Counted from the stretch's first letter, positions 9,366-20,746 are shown. The stretch: DNA of 64,000 bases from Sphingomonas leidyi (GCF_011761945.1 NZ_JAASQV010000003.1:359538-423537), one strand, 5' to 3'. Notes: generated by a model not told the origin, from the sequence alone. Numbers and translations are program-made.

Positions 9366-10532
9366 ATGGCGATGCGCTTGGGGAATATCGGACCGCTGGT
9401 CGTAAGCGCCTTGATATTGGTGCTGGCAGCCTGTGGAGGCGGAGGAAGCGCCCGGCGCAGCGCCACCCCTGCGGGCATCGCGAACGTCACCACCATCGAC
9501 TTCGCCCATGTCGCGGACTATTCCGCGCCAAAGCTCCCCGCCTATTTCGATCACACCGTGGCGGCGCTGGACAACGGCCCGGCTTCCGACGCGACCAGCG
9601 ATCGTGTGGCAACGCTTGGACGCGTGCTGTTCTACGATCTGCGGCTGAGCACGAATAACAGGGCGTCCTGCGCATCCTGCCATCGGCAGGCGATCGGCTT
9701 TACCGACTCGATGCGGTTCAGTAACGGGATCAGCAACGCGGCCACCACCGATTTCCATGCGATGCGGCTGGGCAATCTCCGCTACTGGCAACCCGGTTCC
9801 GCCTTCTGGGATCGGCGCGCGCCCAATCTGGAAGCACAGACCAGCCAACCCTTCCACAGCCTGGTCGAATTGGGATGGGGCGGAGACGCGGGCGGCTTCG
9901 ACGCGCTGACCCGGAAAATGGGCGCGACGCCCTATTATCCGGACCTGTTTGCCTGGGCGTTCGGCAGCGCCGCCATCGACGAGGCCCGCATCCAGCAGGC
10001 GCTCGCCCAGTTCGTGCGCGCGATGGTCTCGCACTCGAGCCGGTGGGACACCGGCTATGCGCAGGTCTTCTCCCCCAGCGCCCCGAACCGCGCGCTGGAC
10101 GTCGCCCTGCCGAACTTCAGCGCCCGGGAGAATCGCGGACGGCAGTTGTTCATGACAAGTGCGCGACAAGGCGGCGCCGGCTGCTCCGCCTGTCATCTTC
10201 CGCCGACCTTCGCCCTGGCGGCAAATGCGCGAAGCAACGGCCTGGACGCGGGCGAGACACGCCTGTTCAAGGCGCCGGCGCTGCGCAACGTCGGACTGAC
10301 CGGACCCTATATGCACGACGGCCGCTTCGCGACCCTTGCGGAGGTCGTCGACTTCTACGACCGCGGCATCCAGCAGGGCCCGGCGCTCGACGACCGCCTG
10401 CGCGAGGGCGGGCGGCCGCGGCGCCTGAACCTGAGCCCGGCGGACCGGGCGGCGCTCGTCGCCTTCCTGACGACGCTGAACGACCCGGCTCTCACCACGG
10501 ATGCGCGCTTCAGCGACCCGTTCCGCCGGTAG
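9366..10532 (+). CDS. Di-haem cytochrome c peroxidase-like lipoprotein (MauG/CcpA family)
   Basis: This is a periplasmic, probably membrane-anchored, di-haem protein. A lipoprotein signal ends LVLAAC with Cys23 as lipid site. Two c-type haem motifs are visible: CASCH at 102-106 and CSACH at 273-277. The family hallmarks LFYDLRLSTN, an FWDRRAPNLEAQ segment and a late FKAPALRNV...YMHDGRFATL segment are present. Family members reduce hydrogen peroxide or modify proteins; which applies here is unknown. The ATG at 9366 is chosen because the lipoprotein signal starts there (an alternative ATG lies two codons on). It converges with the next gene, 18 bases between stops. Confidence 0.92.
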   Translation: MAMRLGNIGPLVVSALILVLAACGGGGSARRSATPAGIANVTTIDFAHVADYSAPKLPAYFDHTVAALDNGPASDATSDRVATLGRVLFYDLRLSTNNRASCASCHRQAIGFTDSMRFSNGISNAATTDFHAMRLGNLRYWQPGSAFWDRRAPNLEAQTSQPFHSLVELGWGGDAGGFDALTRKMGATPYYPDLFAWAFGSAAIDEARIQQALAQFVRAMVSHSSRWDTGYAQVFSPSAPNRALDVALPNFSARENRGRQLFMTSARQGGAGCSACHLPPTFALAANARSNGLDAGETRLFKAPALRNVGLTGPYMHDGRFATLAEVVDFYDRGIQQGPALDDRLREGGRPRRLNLSPADRAALVAFLTTLNDPALTTDARFSDPFRR

Positions 10533-10550
10533 GAACGCCGGTGCCGGATC

Positions 10551-12173
10551 CTAGGCGCGGATCGAATAGAGAGTCGCGTTGCTGATCGCGTACACCGCGC
10601 CATCGGCGCCGACGAGCGTCGGCGTATAGGCCTGGCCGAGCCCTGCGTTCAGCCGCACGCTCTGCGACAGCGTGTTCGTGGCCAGGTCCCAGCGATACAG
10701 CACGCCGTCCTCGTTGTTCGCGAGGATCGATCGGCGCACCGGGTCCGCGGCCATGGTGTTGACGCACCACTCGACTCGCGAATTGGCGGAGCCGCCATCC
10801 CGCGTCGGGGCCAGGATCGTCAGCACTTCGCGCATCACCTGAACGCTGGGCACGACCGTATCGGCCTGGCTCGCCTTCGGATCGATCACGGCTATCCGGT
10901 TGAGCCCGTCGCCATTCCCTACCCCGAAGTAATTATTGTACTTCGTTGCGAGCAGATAGGTCGACGTGCCGGTGTAGGATGGCACCATCGACGCAGGAAT
11001 CACGCTGGGCGACACGTCCCAGCCGAAGCTGCCCGGAACTCCCGCCGGATTGAGCAGGGCATCGAACTGCAACAGCCAGCCCCGCGTGTTATGCGTCGGG
11101 AACTGCGATTCCATCACGCCGAGGAACACGCGGCCATCGGGACCGACCACCGGCGATGCCGTGCCGTCATCGGGAAGGCGCGCGGGCGTGCCCAGGTTCG
11201 GGTCGGTCAGCGCGATCCTGGCGCGGGTCGCGAGCGTCGCGCTGTCGAGCGCGAGCAGGAAGCCGGTCTGCGTCGCGGTCGTCGAGCCCCGATTCACCGC
11301 AACATACACCGTGCTGCCGTCGATCGAGATGGCGGGAGCGCAGTTCATCGCGGGCTTCTGGACCGAGGCATCGCCCGCTGCCGCCGCGACGCCCACCCAG
11401 CTGCCCGTGCCGTCGGGCGCGACCCGCGCTATCCCGCTGACCAGCCCCGCCGGGTTCGCGCCGGTCACGACGAAACCGAAGAAGACATTGCCATTCGCAT
11501 CCGCGGTGAGCGGCGTGTTGATGAAGACGCTGCCGTCGAATGCCGCGGAATTGGCATTATACACCGCCGCACCATAGAATATCTGGGCCGCCAGGGTGCC
11601 GTTGACCGCATCTCCATCCGCCCGCATCAGCAGCTTGCCGCCGGCGCCCGGCGCATAGACCCGGCCCTGTTGGGTGAGGATCAGGTTGTACGGTGGCTGC
11701 CAGTTGTGCGGAGGCATGACATAGTCGGTGGCGGCCATCCACAGGAGCGCACCGGTCGCGCCGGCACGGCCTTCGACGCGGAAGCCGCCAGTGGCCCCCG
11801 TCTTCACCGGGATCACCACGGTATTGTTCGTCGTCACGGCCGGCGAGCCATAATGCGCGAGCAGCCCGCCCCAGCTGGCATATTGCGGAGCAAGATCCAC
11901 GGCGGACGTCCAGGCGATGCGATTGAGGTCCTGCGTGGCGATCCCGCTCAGCGCGGTATGCTGGGCGTCGCGGCCATAGCCGAACCATGCGGGGCCGGTG
12001 AGCGGCGTGGGCGTCGGCGTCGGCGTTGGGGTTGGCGTCGGGGCCGGGCTCGGCGAGGGCGACCCGCCGCTGCATGCCGCGACCACCATGGTCGACGACA
12101 GCATCGCCAGCGCGCCGCGACGCGAGACGTGAGAGTCGGAAACGGGAACGGAGGGAATGCGATTACGGCTCAT
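10551..12173 (-). CDS. Lipoprotein with PQQ-like beta-propeller
   Basis: A 540-residue exported protein. The N-terminus carries SRRGALAML and a lipobox ending VVAAC, so export may be by the Tat route with lipidation. A Pro-Thr repeat linker (about residues 40-58) follows, then a repetitive beta-propeller with WFGYGRDAQHTALS, LLAHYGSPAV and repeated GRVY / LDSATL-type blades, resembling the quinoprotein/PQQ-repeat fold. No quinone-binding or catalytic residues could be assigned, so it may be a structural or binding propeller. A GGAG site lies 6-8 bases before the ATG. It is convergent with the di-haem protein gene. Confidence 0.75.
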   Translation of the reverse strand: MSRNRIPSVPVSDSHVSRRGALAMLSSTMVVAACSGGSPSPSPAPTPTPTPTPTPTPLTGPAWFGYGRDAQHTALSGIATQDLNRIAWTSAVDLAPQYASWGGLLAHYGSPAVTTNNTVVIPVKTGATGGFRVEGRAGATGALLWMAATDYVMPPHNWQPPYNLILTQQGRVYAPGAGGKLLMRADGDAVNGTLAAQIFYGAAVYNANSAAFDGSVFINTPLTADANGNVFFGFVVTGANPAGLVSGIARVAPDGTGSWVGVAAAAGDASVQKPAMNCAPAISIDGSTVYVAVNRGSTTATQTGFLLALDSATLATRARIALTDPNLGTPARLPDDGTASPVVGPDGRVFLGVMESQFPTHNTRGWLLQFDALLNPAGVPGSFGWDVSPSVIPASMVPSYTGTSTYLLATKYNNYFGVGNGDGLNRIAVIDPKASQADTVVPSVQVMREVLTILAPTRDGGSANSRVEWCVNTMAADPVRRSILANNEDGVLYRWDLATNTLSQSVRLNAGLGQAYTPTLVGADGAVYAISNATLYSIRA

Positions 12174-12546
12174 GGCTGCGCTCCATCAATGTGCTGACGT
12201 CGCCGGCGCGCGTGTCACCCCTTGGCATTGCCGACCCGGCCACACTTCCCAAAAGACCTGTGAAGTTGTTGCTGAGCCGCTCTGCAGACATGGCGCCAAC
12301 CTGTTGAGGAGAGACAGGATAGGCTTCTCAAAAGGAGAAGAAGATCGCAACATTTATCTTGACGGCTCATCGCCGCCAGGATCTCGATCTCCTGACGCCC
12401 CACGAATTCGCACAAGTCATTTGCGACCAGACCGCAGCGGCAGGCGATGAGGATCGCCCGCTATCCGATGACCGCAAGAACGGGCGGCCGCTTCGCAAAG
12501 GCCCAGGCCGGCCGTCGCTGACGACCCGGCGGGCGCAAGCTTGCCT
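12174..12546. other. 373-base intergenic region without recognisable gene
   Basis: It lies between the start of the propeller gene and the end of lepA. It is less G+C-rich than its surroundings. The only structure noticed is a small hairpin at 12324-12340 (CTTCTC, AAAAG, GAGAAG). No convincing start codon with ribosome-binding site was seen on either strand, and no strong promoter could be assigned for the propeller gene. Confidence 0.5.
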
Positions 12547-14355
<1,809 letters not shown>

Positions 14356-14485
14356 GATCGGGGCGCGTTAGCAGCTTGCACGCGAAAGCCAAAGGGTCGG
14401 AAATACACTGCCGGTACCTTCTGTGATTTCACCGCGACGCGTTTGCCGCTATCCGGGCGATGGTTTCAAACAGAGGGAGAGAACC

Positions 14486-15463
14486 ATGACCTCGAAGACC
14501 GCGTTCATCGTGAAGACGTTGATGGCTTCGGCCGCCCTGCTCGGCGCGAGCGGAGCCTATGCGCAGAAGCAGGCCAAGCCGACCAAGGGGGAGAAACTGC
14601 AGCAGGCCGCCGTCAACGACGTGCCGCATTGCTCGCGCAAGCTGGGCACGCTCTCGATCGTCGACGGCGACGATCCCAGCGGCTGGACCCAGTATCAGCT
14701 CGCCCCGCCCGCCAAGCTGCTGAAGGTGCTGGTGCAGCGCTCCGGATGCTTCAACCTCGTCGATCGCGGCTCCGGCCTGCAGGCGGCCGCGCGCGAGCGC
14801 GACATCGGCGGCGGCCTGGGCCTGCAGCGCGGCGCGAATGTCGGCCAGGGGCAGATCAAGGCGGCCGATTATGTGCTCGTCGCCGAAGTGCAGGGCGCCA
14901 ACAGCAATGCCAGCGGCAGCGCCGTGGGCGGCATCGTGGGCGGCCTGGTCGGCGGCCGGGTCGGCGGGCTGCTCGGCGGCATCAAGTCGCGCAAGCTCGA
15001 GGCGAACACCGTGCTCTCGCTCACCAACGTCCGCACGACCGAGACGATCGCGGTGCAGGACGGCTATGCCGCCAAGAACGACATCGGGTTCGGCGCGGGC
15101 GGCGGCGTCGGCTTCTTCGGCGGTGCGGCCGGCGCGGTCGGCGGCGGCTATGAGAATACCGATATCGGCCGGATCGTGACGCTGTCCTTCATCCAGGCCT
15201 ATGCCAAGATGGTCACCGATCTCGGCCTGGTCCGGCCGGGCGATGCCGGCACCGCCCAGGCGGCGCCCGCCAAGACCTTCACCGCCCAGGCGCCGGTCGC
15301 GATGCGCGCCGCCCCGGTTGCGACGGGCAAGGTCATCCGTACGCTCCCGGTGGGTGCGATCGTCTATCCGACCGGCAACAAGAACGGCCTGTGGTGGGAA
15401 GTCGCCGACGAGAACGACAATGTCGGCTGGGTGCTCAACACCAAGCTGGCGCCGTCGAACTGA
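14486..15463 (+). CDS. CsgG-like secreted protein with C-terminal SH3 domain
   Basis: A signal peptide (ending AYAQ, about residue 26) is followed by a CsgG/curli-assembly-like segment (LAPPAKLLKVLVQRSGCFNLVDR, then ADYVLVAEVQG, and LSLTNVRTTETIAVQDGYA). A glycine-rich insertion near residues 150-170 could be membrane-associated. The C-terminus (about 265-325) is a bacterial SH3-type fold (VIRTLPVGAIVYPTGNKNGLWW, VGWVLNTKL). No curli genes are nearby, so a role in outer-membrane export is only inferred. The ATG at 14486 follows GAGGGAGAG. A strong terminator follows the stop. Confidence 0.8.
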   Translation: MTSKTAFIVKTLMASAALLGASGAYAQKQAKPTKGEKLQQAAVNDVPHCSRKLGTLSIVDGDDPSGWTQYQLAPPAKLLKVLVQRSGCFNLVDRGSGLQAAARERDIGGGLGLQRGANVGQGQIKAADYVLVAEVQGANSNASGSAVGGIVGGLVGGRVGGLLGGIKSRKLEANTVLSLTNVRTTETIAVQDGYAAKNDIGFGAGGGVGFFGGAAGAVGGGYENTDIGRIVTLSFIQAYAKMVTDLGLVRPGDAGTAQAAPAKTFTAQAPVAMRAAPVATGKVIRTLPVGAIVYPTGNKNGLWWEVADENDNVGWVLNTKLAPSN

Positions 15464-15482
15464 CATTTTCCGAACGGTGGAG

Positions 15483-15519
15483 AAAAGGGCGGGCGCCATC
15501 GGCACCCGCCCTTTTTTTT
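15483..15519 (+). terminator. Intrinsic terminator after the CsgG-like gene
   Basis: The stem AAAGGGCGGGCGCC / GGCACCCGCCCTTT, one internal mismatch, has a 3-base loop and is followed by eight T residues (15512-15519). On the other strand the A-run precedes the stem, so it could also act for the convergent receptor gene, together with a second GC-rich hairpin at about 15535-15566. Confidence 0.88.
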
Positions 15520-15587
15520 GCCCTGGAAAGGGGACGGGCCCAGCGGAGTTGCAATCCGCCGGGCCCGACTGACCGCCGGAAACGGGA

Positions 15588-17912
15588 TTAATGGATCCGG
15601 CCGGTCAGCGACACGCCGATGACGCGCGGCTCGTTGAGCACCGCGGCCATATAGTTTTCGATCACGCCCTTGAGGTTCTTCTCGTTCGTGATGTTGCGGG
15701 CGAAGGCAGCGACTTCCCAGGCGCCGTTGCCGCCCTGGTAGCCGATCTTCAGGCCGCCTTCGAAATTGCCCTTCGAGTAGAACTCGTTGGTCTTGTAGAG
15801 CACATAGTTGGTGTAGCCCTGCACGTTCCAGTCGGTCGAGATGAAGACCTTGCCGCTGTCGCTGACGGGGATGTCGTAACGGGCCGTGGCGCTGAGGTTA
15901 TATTCCGGCGCGTTCGGCAGCGGGTTGCCATCGATCTGTGCGAACACCGCCGGCGAACCGAAGACGGTGCGGGTGATGGTCGGGTCGTTGACCGTGCAGA
16001 CCACCGTGCCGGCAAGCGCGCAGACCTGGGCGTAGACGCGCTTGTCCTTGATCTCCGAATGGAGCCAGCTGGCACCGAACGAGAGCGCGAGGTTGCGCAC
16101 CGGGCGCACGTTCAGCTCGGCCTCGACGCCATATGCCTCGGCCTTGTCGGCGTTGAAGAGCACACCGTTGCCGTTCGAGTCGTTGCCGTTCAGCTGGATG
16201 TCGTCGACCGTGTAGTAGAAGCCCGTCAGGTTGAAGCGGACCTTGTTGTCGAACAGGCTCGACTTGATGCCGGCCTCCCACGACAGGATCGTCTCCGAAT
16301 TGGCGGTGGTGAAGTCCGAGTTGAACACGGCCGAGCGGCCCTGGATGGTCGGACCGCGGAAGCCGCGCGCGACGCGGGCATAGAGGCTCAGATCGTCGCT
16401 CGCCTCATAGAGCGCGCTCACGTCCCAGCTCGGCTGCCGGTCCGACAGGCGGACATGGCGGCGGCCCGCATAGGTCACGGCGCCCGCCGCGGTGTCGGCG
16501 GTCTTCAGCAGATCGGTGGTCTTCGTGTCCTGGGTCACGCGCACGCCGCCGGTCAGGCGGAAGCGCGGCGTCACCTGATAGCTCGCCTGGCCGAACAGCG
16601 CCCAGCTGGTGTTCACGTCGTGCAGGCGCACCCAGTTGTTCGGGTTGCGGCCGACCACGCCGGGGCTCAGGAACCAGGCGCGCTGGTAGAACTCGGTGAT
16701 GTCGCGGCTGTCGAAGTACATGCCGCCGATCTGCCACTTGAAGGCACCATCGCCGTTGCTGGCGAGGCGGACTTCCTGCGACCACTGGTCGAGACCGCGC
16801 AGACGGCCCATCGACTGGCCGCAATCGCGGCACGTGCCCGTCGCCGGATTGTAGCCGAGCTGGCTGAAGCCGCCATCGGTGTCGCCGCGGCTATAGCCCG
16901 AGCTGGTCTCGAAGGCAGTGATCGAGGTCAGCGTGACCGGACCGAAATCGAAGCCGTTGTTCCACGACATGCCATAGGTGTCGTAGTCCTGCGGGTTGTT
17001 CGCCGCCTCGTCATACTGGACCGTGGTGCGCGAGACGTTGCTGACGTCGTTCGAGCCCTTCTTGAGCCCGTTGCGCAGGAACAGCGTCGAGGTGCCGTGA
17101 TAGTTGCGCATGTGCGCCGAGAAGAGCGAGGTCCAGTCCTCGGTCGGCTTCACCAGCAGCTGGATGCGGGCATCGCGCTCGTCGAAGCCGCCCATCGCGT
17201 TCTTCTTCGGACGCTGGGTGCCGTCCGAGTTCGGGCCGGAATAGGCGTTGTCGACATAGTTGTCGCGATGCTGGAACAGGCCCGAGACGCGGATCGCGAC
17301 ATTGTCGGCCAGCGGGCCGCCGATGCCGGCGTCGAGGCTGATGCTGTTATAGCTGCCATAGCTCAGCGTGCCGCGCGCATCGAGGCCGTCCAGCGACGGG
17401 CGGACGGTGTCGAACTTGACGATGCCGGCCGTGGTGTTGCGGCCGAACAGCGAACCCTGCGGGCCGCGCAGCACTTCGACATGGTCGAGGTCATAGACCG
17501 GGTTCGACTTGAGCACGACATGCTCGAGCACCACGTCGTCCTGGATGATCGAAACGGGCTGCGAGGCGCCCAGGTAGAAGTCGATATTGCCCAGGCCGCG
17601 GATGTAGAAGCGCGGAAAGATGCGGCCGGTGGTCGTCTCGGCATAGAAGCTGGGAACCTTGCCCGACAGCGCGAGCAGCGTGTCGTCGCCGCTGGCGGTG
17701 AAGTCGCGGGCATCCTGGCCGCCGATCACTGCGACCGACACCGGCGTGTTCTTCAGCGCTTCGGGACGGCGCTCGGCAGTGACGACGATCTCGGTCGTGG
17801 GCTCGTCGGCGGCCGGGGCGGCAGTATCCTGCGCCTGCGCGGTGCCGCCGATGGCGAGCGCGCCGAATGCCGCGCCCAGGAAAAGGGCAGATCTGGTGAT
17901 GCGGATCTTCAT
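15588..17912 (-). CDS. TonB-dependent outer-membrane receptor, possibly for nicotinamide riboside or a related compound
   Basis: A 774-residue TonB receptor. The start at 17912 is chosen because the signal peptide (MKIRITRSALFLGAAFGALA, ending AQAQ) begins there. The TonB-box-like stretch TEIVVTAERRPE is followed by the plug (PVSVAVI, YIRGLGNIDFYLGA, VLRGPQGSLFGRNTTAG) and a barrel ending GVSLTGRIH. It lies 216 bases downstream of the NadR-type kinase and pnuC on the same strand, so those genes may share its substrate. That is inference; the receptor alone looks like the generic sphingomonad type. Confidence 0.93.
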   Translation of the reverse strand: MKIRITRSALFLGAAFGALAIGGTAQAQDTAAPAADEPTTEIVVTAERRPEALKNTPVSVAVIGGQDARDFTASGDDTLLALSGKVPSFYAETTTGRIFPRFYIRGLGNIDFYLGASQPVSIIQDDVVLEHVVLKSNPVYDLDHVEVLRGPQGSLFGRNTTAGIVKFDTVRPSLDGLDARGTLSYGSYNSISLDAGIGGPLADNVAIRVSGLFQHRDNYVDNAYSGPNSDGTQRPKKNAMGGFDERDARIQLLVKPTEDWTSLFSAHMRNYHGTSTLFLRNGLKKGSNDVSNVSRTTVQYDEAANNPQDYDTYGMSWNNGFDFGPVTLTSITAFETSSGYSRGDTDGGFSQLGYNPATGTCRDCGQSMGRLRGLDQWSQEVRLASNGDGAFKWQIGGMYFDSRDITEFYQRAWFLSPGVVGRNPNNWVRLHDVNTSWALFGQASYQVTPRFRLTGGVRVTQDTKTTDLLKTADTAAGAVTYAGRRHVRLSDRQPSWDVSALYEASDDLSLYARVARGFRGPTIQGRSAVFNSDFTTANSETILSWEAGIKSSLFDNKVRFNLTGFYYTVDDIQLNGNDSNGNGVLFNADKAEAYGVEAELNVRPVRNLALSFGASWLHSEIKDKRVYAQVCALAGTVVCTVNDPTITRTVFGSPAVFAQIDGNPLPNAPEYNLSATARYDIPVSDSGKVFISTDWNVQGYTNYVLYKTNEFYSKGNFEGGLKIGYQGGNGAWEVAAFARNITNEKNLKGVIENYMAAVLNEPRVIGVSLTGRIH

Positions 17913-18128
17913 GTGGTTCTTCCCTGCTGTGCGCCCGACACGCAGCAACGGCCACGACCCCGCATTCGCAGAATCGCGCCACCGTCACGCCGGGCATTCT
18001 TGTTATCGAAGAGTGGCTCTCGCCCCCTGCAAGGGCGCCGTTAGGATCGGATTGTGTACGAACTATGACAAGAACCGACAATTTCTCGCAAGTGCAGCAT
18101 ACGCATCCTGCAACTGCCCCTGCCGCGT

Positions 18129-18653
18129 TCAGCCGTCCGCCTGGGCTGCCTCGATCGCGGCGATGGCATTGGCATAGCGCTCCTCGCCCTGGCCCGAGAC
18201 ATGCGCCCAGCGCACACCCCGCCGCTCCAGCTCGGCCTTGCTGAGGTCGTAGAATTTCTGCCGCAGTTCCCGGGTGCCGAACATGCGGGTGCCGTCGGCG
18301 CGCCAGGGCATGTCGATATCGAACAGCAGATAGAGGTCCGCCGTTCCCTGCCATTCGTCGAACCAGGGGTCGCGCTCGCCGAACAGCATGTCGGCCCAGA
18401 CCGCAGTCATCAACGGATCGGTATCGAGCACCAGCGGCCGGAGGCCGGCCGCGACCATGGTGCGCGCGCCCGCGTCGTGCGTCTTGGCGATCTCCAGCAG
18501 GTCGCGCATCGTGAAGTCGATGCCGCGCGCCTCGGCATATTCGCGGCCATATTCGTCCACCACCTCGCCGCCGAGATAGGCGGCGATGCGCGGCGCCAGC
18601 GTGGACTTGCCGGTGCTCTCCGGCCCGTGGAGACAGATGGTGCGCAGCTTCAT
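18129..18653 (-). CDS. NadR-type nicotinamide riboside kinase (P-loop ATPase)
   Basis: A 174-residue P-loop kinase like the C-terminal kinase domain of NadR, which phosphorylates nicotinamide riboside to NMN. The Walker A motif is GPESTGKST (residues 10-18), and VVDEYGREYAEARG and LLFDIDMPWRADGTR match the NadR kinase family. The adenylyltransferase domain of full NadR is absent. The ATG at 18653 overlaps the pnuC stop by 4 bases. The adjacent riboside transporter strongly supports the call. Confidence 0.88.
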   Translation of the reverse strand: MKLRTICLHGPESTGKSTLAPRIAAYLGGEVVDEYGREYAEARGIDFTMRDLLEIAKTHDAGARTMVAAGLRPLVLDTDPLMTAVWADMLFGERDPWFDEWQGTADLYLLFDIDMPWRADGTRMFGTRELRQKFYDLSKAELERRGVRWAHVSGQGEERYANAIAAIEAAQADG

Positions 18654-19204
18654 TCCCGTGCCTTCAACCAGTTGATCAGCCCCCAAGCGGAAAGGGCCAG
18701 GAATACGCAGTACAGGCTCGCCGTAAGCCACAAACCCTTGATGGCGAAAAGGGGAATCGCGAGCAGGTCGACGGTGATCCAGAGCACCCAGCATTCCCAG
18801 TTGCGGCGCGACTGGAGGATCTGCGCGGCGATGCTGAGCACCGCGATGCTGCCGTCCCACCAGGGATAGGCCGCATCGGTGAGCCGGTGCATCGCATAGC
18901 CCCAGGTGCCGATCACCGCGGCGCAGACCAGCGCCCAGGCCAGGCGCGCCCGCACGCCCATCGTCTCGACCACCACTTCGCCGCTCCCTGCCCGCGAGCG
19001 CGCCCAGTTCCGCCAGCCATAGAGATTGACCACGAAGAAGAAGAGCTGGAGCAGCGCGTCGCTGTAGAGCTTCTCGTGATAGAAGACCCAGGCGTAGAGC
19101 GAGACCATCGCCAGCGCGAAGGGATAGTTCCACATGCTGCGGCGAACGACCAGGAAGACGTTGATCAAGCCAAGCAGGCTGGCGGTCGTTTCGATCATCG
19201 GCAC
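18650..19204 (-). CDS. pnuC: Nicotinamide riboside transporter
   Basis: An inner-membrane facilitator of 184 residues with about seven helices. The PnuC pattern is clear: LLGLINVFLVVRRSMWNYPF at the start, LYAWVFYHEKLYSDALLQ, FFFVVNLYGWRNW and, near the end, NWECWVLWITVDLLAIPLF. Uptake is driven by intracellular phosphorylation, here by the coupled kinase. The start could be GTG 19204 or the ATG two codons later. It is first in a probable operon pnuC-kinase-TonB receptor. Confidence 0.95.
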   Translation of the reverse strand: MPMIETTASLLGLINVFLVVRRSMWNYPFALAMVSLYAWVFYHEKLYSDALLQLFFFVVNLYGWRNWARSRAGSGEVVVETMGVRARLAWALVCAAVIGTWGYAMHRLTDAAYPWWDGSIAVLSIAAQILQSRRNWECWVLWITVDLLAIPLFAIKGLWLTASLYCVFLALSAWGLINWLKARE

Positions 19205-19296
19205 GGCCTAGCAACAACCCCGGGCGCCCGTCGAGAGGGTTGCCCTTCCCCGCCCGGGCGCTAGGCTGGCCCCCTCAGATCGCGGGAGGAATGCCC

Positions 19297-20592
19297 ATGC
19301 GTCACGTCGCGGTGATCGGCTCCGGGCCGGCCGGCTATTACACGGCCGAAGCCTGCCAGAAGGTGTTCGGCGATCAGGTCCGGGTCGACATCATCGACCG
19401 GCTTCCCGTGCCTTTCGGGCTGATCCGCACCGGCGTTGCCCCCGATCACCAGTCGATCAAGGGCGTCTCGCGCCGCTACGAGGCGGTGGCATTGACCGAC
19501 AATGTCCGCTTCGTCGGCAACGTCACGCTGGGCCGGGACGTGTCGATCGACGAACTGCGCGCGCTCTATGACGCCGTGGTGCTCGCCACCGGCGCGCCGC
19601 ACGACCGCAAGCTGGACATCCCCGGTGCCGGCCTGCCCGGCGTGGTCGGCTCGGCGGCGTTCGTCGGCTGGTACAACGGCCATCCCGACTTCGCCGATCT
19701 CGATCCGCCGCTGGACGGGCCGGCGGTGGTGATCGGCAACGGCAATGTCGCACTCGATGTCGCCCGCGTGCTCGCCAAGACGCAGGACGAGTTCGAGGGG
19801 TCGGACATCGTCACCCATGCACTGGGCGCGCTGCGGGGTGGGCATGTCGACACCATCACCATCCTGGGCCGCCGCGGCCCGCACCAGATCGCGATGACGC
19901 CCAAGGAACTGGGCGAGCTGGGCGAGCTCCGGCGCGCCACGCCGCTGGTCTCCCCCGCGGACCTGCCGCCGGCGGAGGACGATACGGTCCTCGACCCCGG
20001 GCAGCGCAAGTCGGTGGGGCATCTGCGCCGCTTCGCGCAGGGCATGCCCGACAAGCCGATCCGCATCGTCTTCGATTTCTTCGCCATGCCGGTGGCGATC
20101 GAAGGCGACGGCAAGGTCGAGCGCGTCATCGTCGAGCGCACCGCGCTGGGCCTGGACGGCAACGCCCATGGCACGGGCGAGACCTATGCGGTGCCGGCCG
20201 GCCTGGTGGTGAGCTGCATCGGCTATCGCACGCCGCCGATCGACGGCGTACCCTATGACGACAAGGCGGGGCGATTCGCCAATCTCGACGGGCGCGTGCT
20301 GCCCGGCCTCTATGCGGTGGGCTGGGCGCGGCGCGGGCCGACGGGGACGATCGGCACCAACCGGCCCGACGGCTTCGCCATCGCCGAGAAGATCGCCGAG
20401 GATGTCGGCGAGGGCTCGGAAAAGGCCGGCCGGCCGGGGCTGGACGCGCTGCTGGCGGGGCGGGGCGTGGAGCTGGTCACCTTCCGCGACTGGCAGAAGA
20501 TCGACGCCGCCGAGATCGCTGCCGCCCGCATCGGCGCCCCGCGCGAGAAGTTCGTTTCGGTCGATGCCATGCTGGGCGCGCGGAAAAGCTGA
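19297..20592 (+). CDS. FAD/NADP-dependent ferredoxin reductase, adrenodoxin-reductase family
   Basis: It transfers electrons from NADPH through FAD to a ferredoxin, as in FprA and mitochondrial adrenodoxin reductase. The FAD-binding motif VIGSGPAGYYTAEAC (5-19) opens the protein. DRLPVPFGLIRTGVAPDHQSIK, the NADP-binding GNGNVALDVARVL and the C-terminal GWARRGPTGTIGTNR are all family hallmarks. Of two nearby ATGs, 19297 has the GGGAGGA site at the right 6-base spacing. The partner ferredoxin is not in the window. Confidence 0.94.
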   Translation: MRHVAVIGSGPAGYYTAEACQKVFGDQVRVDIIDRLPVPFGLIRTGVAPDHQSIKGVSRRYEAVALTDNVRFVGNVTLGRDVSIDELRALYDAVVLATGAPHDRKLDIPGAGLPGVVGSAAFVGWYNGHPDFADLDPPLDGPAVVIGNGNVALDVARVLAKTQDEFEGSDIVTHALGALRGGHVDTITILGRRGPHQIAMTPKELGELGELRRATPLVSPADLPPAEDDTVLDPGQRKSVGHLRRFAQGMPDKPIRIVFDFFAMPVAIEGDGKVERVIVERTALGLDGNAHGTGETYAVPAGLVVSCIGYRTPPIDGVPYDDKAGRFANLDGRVLPGLYAVGWARRGPTGTIGTNRPDGFAIAEKIAEDVGEGSEKAGRPGLDALLAGRGVELVTFRDWQKIDAAEIAAARIGAPREKFVSVDAMLGARKS

Positions 20593-20669
20593 TTCAGTGG
20601 CTTGCGTGACTCCCACGGCGTGGTTATAGGCGCCCCCTCGCAGTCGGGGTTCGCCCCGGATGCGCCGGT

Positions 20670-20746
20670 CGGGGAATAGCTCAGCCTGGTAGAGCACTGT
20701 GTTCGGGACGCAGGGGCCGGAGGTTCGAATCCTCTTTCCCCGACCA
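20670..20746 (+). tRNA. tRNA-Pro (anticodon CGG)
   Basis: A full cloverleaf folds: acceptor CGGGGAA with TTCCCCG, D-stem GCTC/GAGC, anticodon stem CTGTG/CGCAG with loop TTCGGGA (anticodon CGG at 20704-20706), T-arm GGAGG-TTCGAAT-CCTCT, discriminator A and an encoded CCA. It reads proline codon CCG, common in this GC-rich genome. No integrase or duplicated 3' end was seen nearby. Confidence 0.96.

Noticed and set aside
12000..12058. Short tandem repeat in DNA
   Set aside because: It codes the Pro-Thr linker of the propeller lipoprotein. The repetition is at the protein level and common after lipoboxes.
15591..18044. 817-codon open frame opposite the TonB receptor
   Set aside because: Antisense shadow; no signal peptide, motif or ribosome site, while the receptor on the other strand is complete.
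20670..20746. tRNA-Pro as an island attachment site
   Set aside because: No integrase gene and no repeated tRNA 3' end was seen; flanking genes look native.
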